Made by a program: the position numbers and the translations under genes. DNA of 64,000 nt from Plotosus lineatus. Its lineage: Eukaryota > Chordata > Actinopteri > Siluriformes > Plotosidae. Positions 1 to 15,214 of the stretch are shown here, one piece after another. The number at the start of each line of letters is the position of its first letter. The stretch's first letter is position 1. The notes below the pieces were generated by a model that did no database searches, had not been told where the DNA came from, and saw only the letters and a list, made by a program, of their open reading frames with translations. The stretch is taken from the NCBI GenBank assembly GCA_024760905.1, contig CM045729.1, forward strand, positions 58,313,580 to 58,377,579. The letters run 5' to 3'.

Positions 1-53
<53 letters not shown>
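1..53. repeat. (CT)n(GT)n compound microsatellite
   Basis: A CT tract runs directly into a GT tract at the left edge of the window. It probably extends beyond the edge. It has no coding content. Confidence 0.95.
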
Positions 54-54
<1 letters not shown>

Positions 55-202
55 CATCATATTACTGTATATACTACTAAGTGTGGGGACCTAAATCTGT
101 ACATCAAATGTATCAAACTCAAGGCCTGCAAGTCAAATCTGGTCCCCATCCCATTCTATTTGGCTTGAGAGAGCTTTAATGTACTGTATATGATTATCAA
201 AG

Positions 203-526
203 TGGGGCCGGTGGTGTAGTGGTTAGGGTGCTGCGCTCATGATCAGGAGGTTGTGAGTTCGAATCCCACTGAGACCCTCACAGTGCTAAGACCCCTGGGC
301 AAGGTCTCAACCACAAGTGTGCCTCTGTTCACCCAGCAGTATAAATGGATATCAGCAAAATATACTGGGAAGGTAACCTGTGATGGACTAGCGTCCCATC
401 CAGGAGGAGTTCAACTCCTGGTCGCTTCACGCTATGGAAACCGGGAATAAGTACCGGCCTGATGAGTCACGAGGCTAAGCCACTAGGCACGGGTGTAAAA
501 ACCCAACAGACTTACCTTGCCTACCT
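203..526 (+). repeat. tRNA-derived SINE
   Basis: The left end reads as a tRNA-like head: an A-box-like GGTGTAGTGGTTAGGGTG near 213-230 and a B box GAGTTCGAATCCC at 255-267. A non-tRNA body follows, containing the fish-SINE phrase GATGGACTAGCGTCCCATCC near 382-401. It would be transcribed by RNA polymerase III and moved by a partner LINE. It lies beyond exon 3 of SLC25A6, probably inside its last intron. Confidence 0.8.
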
Positions 527-644
527 ATATGATTATCAAACATTATTTGCATCAATTATTACAGTAGTCTCGTTAATCAGTGCATATCAACATATCAAGT
601 GAGACCACATTTTAGTATTTGGAAATTATTATCCTTGTATATGA

Positions 645-4214
<3,570 letters not shown>

Positions 4215-4316
4215 GGCAGTCGATATGAAGCCGCTTTAAATGCTCTCCTGTACAACCGAGGGCTCGGCGCTGGGTTACTGAGCTGCAGGGACCATCCGCG
4301 CAGGTGCAGCTTCACT

Positions 4317-4326
4317 TCTCGCGAGA
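4317..4326. promoter_or_regulatory. TCTCGCGAGA palindromic promoter element upstream of SLC25A6
   Basis: A perfect TCTCGCGAGA lies about 100 bp upstream of the SLC25A6 start codon, inside a locally CpG-rich stretch (about 4140-4345). This palindrome is a known core-promoter element of vertebrate housekeeping genes, reported as the BANP site and also discussed for ZBTB33. Placement and gene type fit a CpG-island promoter. Use in this species is inferred. Confidence 0.75.
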
Positions 4327-4799
4327 ACAAAACGGGACCTGAGATCAGCACTGCAAACCATCCTGGGTTATCCTGAGGGTTACCTTTTCTTCATCTGATG
4401 GACACCTTTCACCCTAGATATTATTCAGCGAGTTTCAAAGAGAAGAACACCGATAGGAACAACAACAACAACAACGAATGAATGAATAAACAAACAAGCA
4501 AACACAGGGCAGGGCACAGAGTGGTCGAATAACTAATTAAAGGTTCCTACATAGTCTGATCAACTTTGTCAAGGACTGTACAAATGACAGAAATACTTCA
4601 ATTACATTTATTTCTGAGGAATTATTAGGGCTGCTAATAATTGTAGAACAGGTGATTTTGTGAAAAATAATTATTTCTTAGTCATGGATTCTTTTAGTGT
4701 GAGAGTAGCTTCTGCAATTAAAAAAAGTGTTTAAAGGTTTTTTAAACATATCATAACCAGGGGTGCCAATATTTACAGAGTGCAGTGTACATACATACA

Positions 4800-5040
4800 T
4801 AATATATTCAGTTTCTGTAACCGCATAATCCTTCACAGGGTGGCAGGCACCCATCCCAGCTGATTCCCGGCGAGGGCAGAGTACACCCTGGACAGGGCCT
4901 TTGCAGGGCAGAAACATGCTGACGGCCATGCAGCCTACTCTTGTCAAAAGTCAGCAATGGTTCTTTTACATGGCTCTCACCACTAGACAGTGAGTGACAT
5001 GGTCGGCCTTTGACAACCCAGTTAGCTGCACTGGGATATA
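4800..5040 (-). repeat. tRNA-derived SINE, truncated
   Basis: Plus-strand phrases TTTCTGTAACCGCATAATCC, GCAGAGTACACCCTGGACAG and AAAGTCAGCAATGGTTCTTT identify the same family as 19528-19860. The tRNA head is cut off where the element starting at 5043 is inserted. Confidence 0.75.
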
Positions 5041-5042
5041 TA

Positions 5043-5736
5043 CAGTCGGGCCCCCTACTTCCAAAACCCCTGGGTACAAAAATTCCGGGTTACAAAAAAC
5101 ATTTTCCTAAGTTTTCGTCCCCGGGATACGAAAACAACCTCCTCTATTCAAAATTCAAATGCGCCAATCAAAATTTCACACAATGTGCAAGTTGCTCTCT
5201 CTCATTGGCTGTCTCCCAACATCCCGCCCCGCTGGCCTCCCATTGGCTAGGAGGGATGACGCAGCTGAACGTTACACAAACTTCCTGTTTGTCACACGCG
5301 TGAAGGAGAGTTGACTGTTGGCTTGTTTTAAGATTGATCATGCAGCGTTATATTTCGTTATCGCCAAAACCCTGCTACAATTGGGAAGATATTGAACCAG
5401 AAGGAGACCTTAAAGCGGAAATACAGTGACGGAGGCGATTATTTCGGCACGATATTAAAACAAATTGCTCCGTGGGAGAAGACCTCCGATCTCGTAAGGC
5501 AGCAAGTTAATATTGAATGAGGACCTCTGATCTTTCAAAGAGGTACTGTAATTCCGCTTTAAATAAAACATCCCGTCCATTTAAACATTTAAATAGAATT
5601 GTTTCGTCAGCTGTGCGTTTTGTGTATGTGTGTGTGTGTGTGTGTGTGCGTGAGAGAGAGAGAGTGTGTGTGTGTGTGTGTGTGTGTGTCTGTGTGAGAG
5701 AGAGAGAGAGAGTGTGTGTGTGTGTGTGTGTGTGTC

Positions 5737-5769
<33 letters not shown>

Positions 5770-6033
5770 CAGACAGAAGGAGGCCTAACTCTTTAGTTTT
5801 CAGTTTAGTTTTTAAGTTGTTTAACCTCCGATCCCTCAAGGAATCAAGTTAAAGTTGAGTTTGGACCTCCAATCTGGCAAGCAGGAAACGGGCTTTGAAA
5901 TCCTGTTTGTGGGCGTTTCCCACAGCGCCACAATAAACATTTAATGCATACTGCATTACACATTTAATGCATACTGTATTGTATGTTTGTGTGTGTGTGA
6001 GTGAAAGAGAGAGAGAGAGAGAGATAGAGAGAC

Positions 6034-6069
<36 letters not shown>

Positions 6070-6257
6070 ATAAAAATGTTTAATAATGGTTTAATTAATA
6101 AATATGTTAATAAAATGGTTTAATATGTTAATAAAATGTTTAAATGGTTTAATAAATAATTTTCTTTTACTTTTAACACATATTTCATACAAAATTTGTG
6201 TACTTTTATCATTTTTAAAGGGTTTATGGGGTAATCTTGGGAGCCTTGGAACGAATC
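5043..6257 (+). mobile_element. Pogo/Tigger-like non-autonomous DNA transposon, right end truncated
   Basis: The left terminus CAGTCGGGCCCCCTACTTCC follows TA. The body matches the intact copy at 14130-15471 almost throughout, including CGATTATTTCGGCACGATAT and the shared phrase GGGAGCCTTGGAACGAATCA near the right side, where this copy stops. It contains GT/GA microsatellites at 5626-5770 and 5990-6066. I see no transposase frame, so it would depend on another element. It lies between SLC25A6 and the ASMTL 3' end. Confidence 0.75.
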
Positions 6258-6840
6258 ATCACTGCCACATATATAAATGAATCATACATGCAAATATCAC
6301 AACACATCTCCCCTCATCACACTGCAGTCTTATCGCGCAAGTTAAATGTGCTGCGAATTAGCTCAAGAATAGTCTGTGTTTTATTTACATTTTTGCTGAA
6401 AACAATATTTATCTGCTAAAGCCACCCAAGCTCGTGGCTTAATATCGCTTGTTTACATGTTTTACATCTTGTTTTCATTCTCTTTACAAGAACAAGACTG
6501 TGACCGAAGGAACAATCTTGTTTATGTACGATAACCTGGCAGTCAATACTGCTTCATAGATAGCAGAAAAGTCTGCGATTAGGTGTTAAACAGAACAGGG
6601 CATATGATTCCAAAAAAAGTGGGGGAACTATTTTTAATAATATCATCATGCCTGTTGCAGAGGTTATTCATGCTTACATGCAACAGTAAATAAATGTCTG
6701 AAGGATATCACAGCCAATTTCATTTCCAAGAGTTGAATTTTGTTCAGCACCAGTACCTGGCTGTCTCAGTAATGTAGTTGGATATTGACAAAGCCTCTGC
6801 TTAAGTAGCTTCTGCGAGTATAGATTGTGGACTGAAAAAT
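6258..6840. other. Unassigned spacer downstream of ASMTL
   Basis: AT-rich sequence between the truncated DNA transposon and the ASMTL 3' UTR. No coding exon, RNA gene or recognisable repeat is seen. Confidence 0.5.
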
Positions 6841-6863
6841 AAGACACTTGTGCACAAGTCACT

Positions 6864-6869
6864 TTTATT
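6864..6869 (-). terminator. Candidate ASMTL polyadenylation signal
   Basis: On the minus strand this reads AATAAA, about 155 bp past the ASMTL stop codon. The short 3' UTR this implies is plausible. Confidence 0.6.
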
Positions 6870-7022
6870 ACAATATTGGTTCAGATGTAATAATTTACAG
6901 ATGCCCAAGAGACAGCTCAAATGTTTTACTGACATTCATGTACCGTTAAAAGTTGCTTTACATTTTAGAAATCTCAAGTGTTTTATACCTTTTAAGCTTT
7001 TCAGGCAAGCATAGCTCAGTGT

Positions 7023-9142
7023 CTAAGTTTGTTCATCCTTCACAAAAAGCATGGCATCAAGTAGATTGTCTGTGTATCGGGTATACATTGGACTGAAACC
7101 GTGCTTCCTTATCAAGTTACTGTACTCAGCAGCACTCCTCTGCCTCCCTTCAGTCATGCTGAGTGCCTGCAGTAGGGCTCGACTTGGCCCGGTCCTGTCA
7201 TTATTCAGCAGAATCTCAGCGAGCAGCAGACCACAACCTGTACCAGTAAAACAAAAACAAAAAATCATTCTACTACTTATGAGTGATCAGCACTAAGGCT
7301 CTGGAACACTGCAATCCCCTAGGAGCTTATCAGCCTCTGTAAATAAAACTGTTGGACCCAATGAACCAAGTGTCAGAGTTCAAATGTAGATTTAAGGTGA
7401 ATCAGTTAAAAAAAATCCAATTTGAATGACCAATGCTCCACATAGAGCAATTTTGAAAATTATCCAGACACCTTCAGTTTTTATACATTGGATTGTACTA
7501 GTTATTTTTAAGTAATTAAATCGGATACACATAATATCCTATCACAACAAATCCAAACCAAGAATTCTTTTAAAATGCATTAAACAACTAAAATTTTAAT
7601 ATTTTATGTTTATAGAGGGTAACTATGGGGAAATCCTCTACAGTCTCTTTACATATGGTTTTTGGGCATTTCTTTAATTCCTCCCAGCAGATCATCTCAG
7701 GCTCAGATTTGGTGATAAGGGTTTGCAATTTTTAACATCATCTTCCAAATGCTGTAAATGCAAATGTTCCAAATCCACTCCAGTACTGTCGTGACTGTAT
7801 TGACTTGTTGTTGGGCTGAAATGTAAAACATCTCCCCCAGTCTGAGGTCATCGTACAATACAGTACCTTTCTCTTTTCCTGAATTCTGGTAAATGATAAT
7901 TATCCTGAAAACATAAGAAGCACCCCATTGCATACTACTACCATCAGCATGCTTCACCGTAGGAATGGTATTGAGCTGATGATTAGTAATAGGTTTTGCC
8001 AAAAACAAACACTTAAAATTAAAACTACAAAGATTTTTGTCTGGAATAGACCATATATTTACCCACTCAGAGTTCTTTAATGTCTGGGATGTATAGGGAT
8101 CCCTCACTACTTCGCGCTTCAATTCATGCAGCTTCAGTGCATCGCCGGTTTTTAAAAATATTTATCGAATTAAAAAATAAAGAAATTAAGGAACAATAAG
8201 TGAAAAAGTAAAGGAAAATGCCACAAAACAAGACCAATTATGCAAAAAAACCATAAAAAACCCAAACAAACTAAAAAAAAACAACCCCCCCCCATTAAAA
8301 CTACAGACGCTCCCCGACTTACGTTTTTAATTGGTTCCAGACGGCCGAACATAAGTTGAAAATGAATGTAAGTTGTTACAGTGACATGATGCTCATACTG
8401 TACTATACATCCATAAATACCATTACCGTATCTCATAAAACACCCCTAAATCAATTATTATAAACATAAAATTGTAAAATAATATCAAATATATCAAATA
8501 ATATCAACATTTCAAATAAGACACTTATTTATACAGAGTTACTTTACATGAAGCTTAATATAGCCAATCAATGCTTACAATATGTGAGGCGCTCAATACC
8601 AAAAGTAGTGTACTTGCAAAAGTAGTGTACTTGCTGTGGGTTATACAGACTTCTGGTCTTTCAAGTGCACAAGGGTGCCATTGAACTCGTTTAGAACAGC
8701 CTGCACTGATGTGAATCCCAGAAAAGCGGGGAATTCTTTCTTTTGTGTAAGTAAGGAAGTAAACTTTATTCAAGAGATGCATACAAAGAACAAGTACAAA
8801 TCCTAATGAATATTAATATAAAAATAAGTATACACTGTTAGGATTCTGCTAAAAGATAATAAACATCTGTAATTGTTCTGTAATTTGTGCATTCGGGTTT
8901 TCATTCATATTACAACTCTCTTTGCTTAACTGAGTATGCATGGTAGATTGTGCCGATTTGAGCAGATAGTTTATTCGTCTCTGTGTATGAGACTTGCACC
9001 CATGCTAGTAGGCTACACTTCTGACCAACCATATTTGCTTAGGTTTAAAAAAGTCCACAAAACAGTGTAAACACAAAGATCACAGAGACAACGTCTTAAC
9101 ACAAGGGTAACACGCTATATAACTGATATAGATATATATATA

Positions 9143-9240
<98 letters not shown>

Positions 9241-9328
9241 TCAGTCTGTAGTTTGTAAACAATGAATGCAGCGTCATTGTGTCATTATGTCAGCGTACTA
9301 CGTAGGTACACCTAAACTCAAAATTTGA

Positions 9329-9365
<37 letters not shown>

Positions 9366-12213
9366 GTAAAATGGATGAACGTAAATCGGGGATCATTTTT
9401 ATGCGAGGTGCGCATCTGAGTGTGTGCATGCGTGCATCTGTACAGTATGTGTATTTATATTTTATATCCATCTTATGAATTATTTTTTAATGTTTAATTA
9501 TTATTATAAGCATTTATAGTGTTGAAAATGTATTTATTGATATTATATACAGACACATACATGTACATACGCGTCAGTTGGGGGGGGGTGATCCTATTTT
9601 ATGGAATTTGGCGGTCGCTGGAGGGTCTCGGTCCCAAGTAACCGTGGAAAATGAGGGATCCCTGTACTTCTAAAGCTTCAATAAAGCTGTGACAGAGGTC
9701 AGGTAGACAACAGGCTTCAGCATGAGATCAGCCAGTACAAACTTTTCTGATTTCACAAGTACAACTCTTTATGAATGGTGTTTAGTCCTGCTCGTCACCG
9801 AGTTGAATTACAGAAATACCTTTTCAATACACTTCAAATAGGAAGGAAGATAATGAAGAAAATTTGTTTTGATATTCCCTATTTGAAATCAACTGCATAA
9901 TATTATTTTGTTTATAGTATTGTGTAGCACAGTGATGTAGTGCTTAGCACTGTCGCCACACAACAAGAAGGTTGCCTTTGTGGGGTTTCCTCTGGGTGCT
10001 CTGTTTTTCCCCCCCTTCCTGTCACATTAACCTCTTGATAGCTTGTTGGCTTGTCCAGGATGTATGCTGTCCTGTGCAGTGACAGCTGGGACTGGCTCCA
10101 TCATCATCATCATCATCATAGCATCCACAGCCGAGCTGCATTCCTGGCACTCCAACTTTCCAGTGTATAACTTTACAATGTAATGATTGAAGAGATGAGG
10201 TCACAACTCTACACATTGCCATATTGCATGATGGTTGTTGGCCCACTAGAAGCTCATCCGTGCCTTTGACAGGCCTTGTTTTTAATCCTGCGGGGTGACA
10301 TGCCACCCTCCTCACTAGTGCAATGTTTCCTTATTTTTTTAATTTATTTTTTGATTACTCATTAGTGAATTGTTTTTAGGATAATAGGAATAAAATTTAA
10401 TTCATTTTAAAGTATGTTGAGCCTCAGTATCACCAAGCAGCCTCTGCTGGGCCTTTTAGCAATGGCCTTAATCCTGAGTTACTCAGTGAAAAGAAATAAA
10501 TAATAAAAGGTCATACTTGAAAAGGACATCTGCCAAATGCCAAAATTGATAAATGTAAACGAAATCTACCCACAGTAAAAAGACAGAAGGGGTCTATGTA
10601 AAACACTTAATGCTAATAAGGCTTAATAATGCCTACTTGTTCATTATGGTCAGAGCTGCAGATATAGTATTCTTACCCGGAGTGCATGTCTTGGACAATT
10701 TACTCAACAGCTCATCTATTTTCACATCAGAAAAATCATGGAGAATTCGTGCTAGGATGTAGAGGTCTGCTCTGGGAAGGTCATCCTTAAAGAAATCTCC
10801 TAAACCCATAAAAAGAGGCAATGAAAGTATTTTAGTATGAGTAACATGAAAGACATTTTATACAATTGCAGATAACCTGGCATTATGAAACATGTGCTAG
10901 TTATTAACTGCAAAGCTTTTAATCTCAAATAGCTTATGGATAAAAGTCATAGAAACTGGACCTCTATTTAGCAAATAAAATACAAATAAAAAATTTCAAG
11001 AAACTAAACATGGAAAAAAATGTTATGAAATTTAAGACGCACACCCAGAAAATGAACCTCAAATCAGTGAAGTAAATTCTCTATTATATTTCTATTATCT
11101 TAAGATAAACCTCTCTAACACTCTTCTTGGGATAAAAATATTTAGGGTATTGCAAACATTTATTCTAACCTGCAAGAAATGACACTCTGCTGTCTTGTTC
11201 TTCAAACTGAAAATTATTTCTCAGTTCAATAATAGCTGGCAAGTCAAAAACAATCACCGACAGTTCAGGATGGGCTTTGGTGAACTGGTGTGCCATGGCA
11301 CCAGTGCAGCCTGTGAAAATAAAAATGGACAAACACACTGACAACTTTGACCAAATCATTAATGTGTCTAACATATGAATGACAGGAATGCAAAAGCATG
11401 TTTTTAATCACAATAACAAAATTTTATCTGTAAATTATATATGCAACACCTCCAACATCACAGGCTGTTCTGTAACCAGACAGATCGAATGCCGTGGCCA
11501 CATCTCTTCCAGTCACGCTGGCAGTGCTGTGCATGGCATTCATAAAGCACAATGTCACTTCCTCTTTCTTGAGATAGACATCCTTCAAAAAAAGGAGAAA
11601 AAATACAAAAGGAATATTTTGCTTTTTCTTTTATTTCTACACTCTGTGTCCTCAAATATTTTCTAACTATACCATCATCCTGAGAATTATCATCTACCTG
11701 AAGCAGATTTTCAGACTTCTTCCCGAGAGCCCTTTTGAGCTGATTTGTGCCCTCCCTGACAGCAGTCTCTAGGTGGGTGAAGTGTGGCCAGATCATGTCA
11801 TTGCAATGCAGGATGTATGCATGCAGAGACAAGGGGCTGTCTGATACCAGAAACTGGCTGGCCTGCTCAGTGTTCTCATATACTGTCACAGAAAATGTAA
11901 ATATCACCACAAACAACACTTTGCATCATAAGTGATTACATAATAACACTAACTCAAACCCTAACCCTAGCTGCTAAGCTTTTTGCATAAGTCATGTGCC
12001 CAAAAATGTAAACTTTATTACTTTATTTTTCCAACACTTACCAAGCTTATCCGCACATTTGAGCTTATGTAATAGCCCTAAAGATACAGCAGCATCCAGT
12101 AACCTTTCAGTGCCCAGCAGTGAGGCATTGATTTGATTAGCTACCTCGTCCACAGTAAGGCCAGAGTCATTCAGAAGGTCAAACACACCCAGCTTGGATG
12201 CTGTAAACAAAGT
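7023..12213 (-). CDS. ASMTL: ASMTL exons 8-13: ASMT-like methyltransferase domain
   Basis: Exon 8 supplies the dimerisation/winged-helix-like part (TASKLGVFDLL, ASLLGTERLLD). The SAM-binding glycine loop DVGGCTG (residues 448-454) is split across exons 10 and 11. Exon 11 gives the acidic strand-2 region VIVFDLPAIIEL. Exon 12 has ARILHDF with His518, at the position of the catalytic base of plant- and pineal-type O-methyltransferases. Exon 13 has LLAEILL with the matching acidic residue, then the C-terminus KDEQT and TAG. Compared with human ASMTL as I recall it, about three residues are missing in ALLQALSMTEGRQRS. The core motifs are intact, so the domain could still bind SAM, but activity is not shown. 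Confidence 0.95.
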
Positions 12214-12460
12214 CTGGAAAAGAGAATAACTGGGATTAGAATAGGACGTACAATCTACAAGATTCATCCCATATTGATTTTCAAAATAAAATAAAAAAAA
12301 CAATCCATCAATTTCTCATAGTATACAGTATTTCACGATGTACATTCTTAAGAATAAAACAAAGGTGAAAAAAAATTTTAAACTGACTTTATCATACATA
12401 CACACACTATATACACACACACACATGTATATATACACATCTCTCATACATATATATATC

Positions 12461-12492
<32 letters not shown>

Positions 12493-15181
12493 CACACACA
12501 CATATATACACACACGCACATATACACACACGCACATATATATATATATATAAATATATATGGATCCCTCAATTTCCATGGTTAATTGGGACCGAGATCC
12601 GCACACGACCATCGAAATCCACGAAATAGGATCACCCCCCACCCTGACGTATACGTACATGTATATGTGTATAGTATATATAATATCAAGAAATACATAT
12701 TCAATGCTATAAATGCTTATAATAACAATTAAACATTAAAAAAATAACATAACATGTAAATAAAATATAAATACAGTAATCCCCGCCACGTCGCATTTCC
12801 TACTTCATGTCCCCGCAATATTGCGGGATTTCCCATTAGGAAATTGAAAAAAAATGTACAGTACTGTATTCAAAATTCATGCGCACTACATTCAACTACA
12901 CTACCCAACATGCTCTGTTCTCCTGCTTGACTTGAGTGTTCTCTGATTGGCTGTGAATCCAGCAAGCTGATTAGTCGAGATTATATTTCACAGCATCCAA
13001 CACATGGGGCTTCCTGTCTTTGTGTTCGAGCCACATTGTAATTTCGTCTACGCTACACCCTAACCACTGCATCTTCTTCTCTTACACCAACTACCTTCAT
13101 GTCCTCCTTCACCACATACATAAATCTCTTCTTTGGTCTTCCTCTAGGCTTTCTGCCTGGTAGTTCCAACCTCAGCATCCTACTACCAATATACTCACTA
13201 TCCCTCCTCTGTACATGTCTAAACCATCTCAATCTAGCCTCTCTGACTTTGTCTACAAAATCTCTTACATGTGCTGTCCCCCTGATGAACTCATTCCTGA
13301 TGCTATCCATCTTCGTTAGTCCCAAAGAGAACTTCAACATTGTCATCTCCGCTACCTCCAGCTCTGCCTCCTGTCTTTTCCTCAGGGCCACTGTTTCTAA
13401 ACCATACAACATTGCTGGCCTCATCACCGTCTTGTACACTTTTCCTTTCATTCTTGCCGATACCCTCCTATCACACATCACACCAGATACTTTTCTCCAA
13501 CCATTCCAACTTGCCTGCACAAGCTTCTTCACCTCTTTTCCACACTCTCCATTGCTCTGGATTGTTGAGCCTAAATACTAAAAATCCTCCACCTTCTTTA
13601 TAGCTGCCCCATGTAACATCACCGTTCCTCTTGGGTCCTTGTCGTTCATACACATGTTTTCTGTCTTACCGTGGCTAACCTTCATTCCTCTCCTTTCCAA
13701 GGCATACTGCCACCTCTCTAGATTTTCCTGCACTTGTTCTCTGCTCTCACTAAAAGTATATGACAGGGTGCCAAGAGAAGAACTGTGGTATTGCATGAGG
13801 AAGTCTGGAGTGGCAGAGAAGTATGTTAGAGTGGTGCAGGACATGTATGAGAGATGTAAGACAGTGGTGAGGTGGGCTATCGGTGTGAAGGAAGAGTTCA
13901 AGGTGGAGGTGGGACTGCATCAAGGGTCAGCTCTGAGTCCCTTCTTGTTTGCTATGGTGATGGACGGGCTGACAGACGAGGTTAGACAAGAATATCCATG
14001 GACTATTATGTTTGCAGATGACATTGTGATCTGAAGTGAGAGCAGAGAACAAGTGGAGGAAAATCTAGAGAGGTGGAGGTATGCCCTGGAAAGGAGAGGA
14101 ATGAAGGTTAGCCTCAGTAAAACAGAATACAGTCGGCCCCCTACTTACGAAAACCCTGGGCATGAAAATTCCAGGTTACGAAAAAGTTTCGTAAGTTTTC
14201 ATCCCCGGGATACGAAAACAACCTCCTCTTACGAAAACCGCCAAATGAGCCATTCAAAATTCAAACGCGCCAATTAAAATTTCACATGATGCACGAGTTG
14301 CTTTCTCATTTGCTGTCTCTCAACATCCCGCCCCGCTGGCCTCCCATTGGCGAGGAGGGATGACACTTCCTGTTTGTCACATGCGTGAAAGAGATTGAAC
14401 TGTTGGCTTGTTTTGAGCTTGATCATGTAGTGCAATATTTCGTTATCGCCGAAACCCCTCTACAATTGGGACGATATTGAACCAGAAGGAGACCTTAAAG
14501 CGGAAATACAGTGACAGAGGCAATTATTTCGGCACGATATTAAAACAGAGTGCTCCGTGGGAGAAGACCTCCGATCTCGCAAGGCAGCAAGTTAATATTG
14601 AATGAGGACCTCTGATCTTTCAAACAGGTACTGTAATTCCGCTTTAAATAAAACATCCCGTCCATTTAAACATTTAAATAGAATTGTTCCATCAGCTGTG
14701 CGTTTTGTGTGAGCGAGAGAGAGAGAGAGTGTGCGCGCGTGTGTAAGTGAGAGAAAGAGATAGAGACAGAAGCAGGCTTAACTCTTTAATTTAGTTTTTT
14801 AAGTTGTTTAATTCAGTAAATGTTTAATAAATGTGGCGCATGTGACCTCCGATCCCTCAAGGAATCAAATTAAAGTTGAGTTTGGACCGCCGATCTGGCA
14901 AGCAGGGAATGCGCTTTGAATTTCACGTCTTAAAGTTCTCCGGCATCCTGAGCGTAGCCCGCAGTGCCACAATAAACATTTAATGTGTATACAATACACA
15001 TTTAATGTGTGTACTGTATTGTGTGTGTGTGTTAATAAAAAATGTTTTATAATGGTTTAATATGTTAATAAAATGTTTAATATGTGTACTGTATTGTGTC
15101 TGTGTGTGTGTGTGTGTTTGTTAATAATAAAGGTTTTATAATGGTTTAATATGTTCATAAAATGTTTAATGTGTGTACTGT

Positions 15182-15214
<33 letters not shown>

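Noticed and set aside
203..275. Possible tRNA gene at the SINE head
   Set aside because: The acceptor and anticodon arms do not fold properly and the sequence continues into a SINE body.
5507..5852. Overlapping open frames on both strands near 5.5-5.85 kb
   Set aside because: Most of their length is GT/GA microsatellite within a DNA transposon.
7703..8122. 139-codon minus-strand open frame in ASMTL intron 12
   Set aside because: It resembles no protein I recognise, lies between proven ASMTL exons and overlaps a MITE end. It may be an old repeat fragment.
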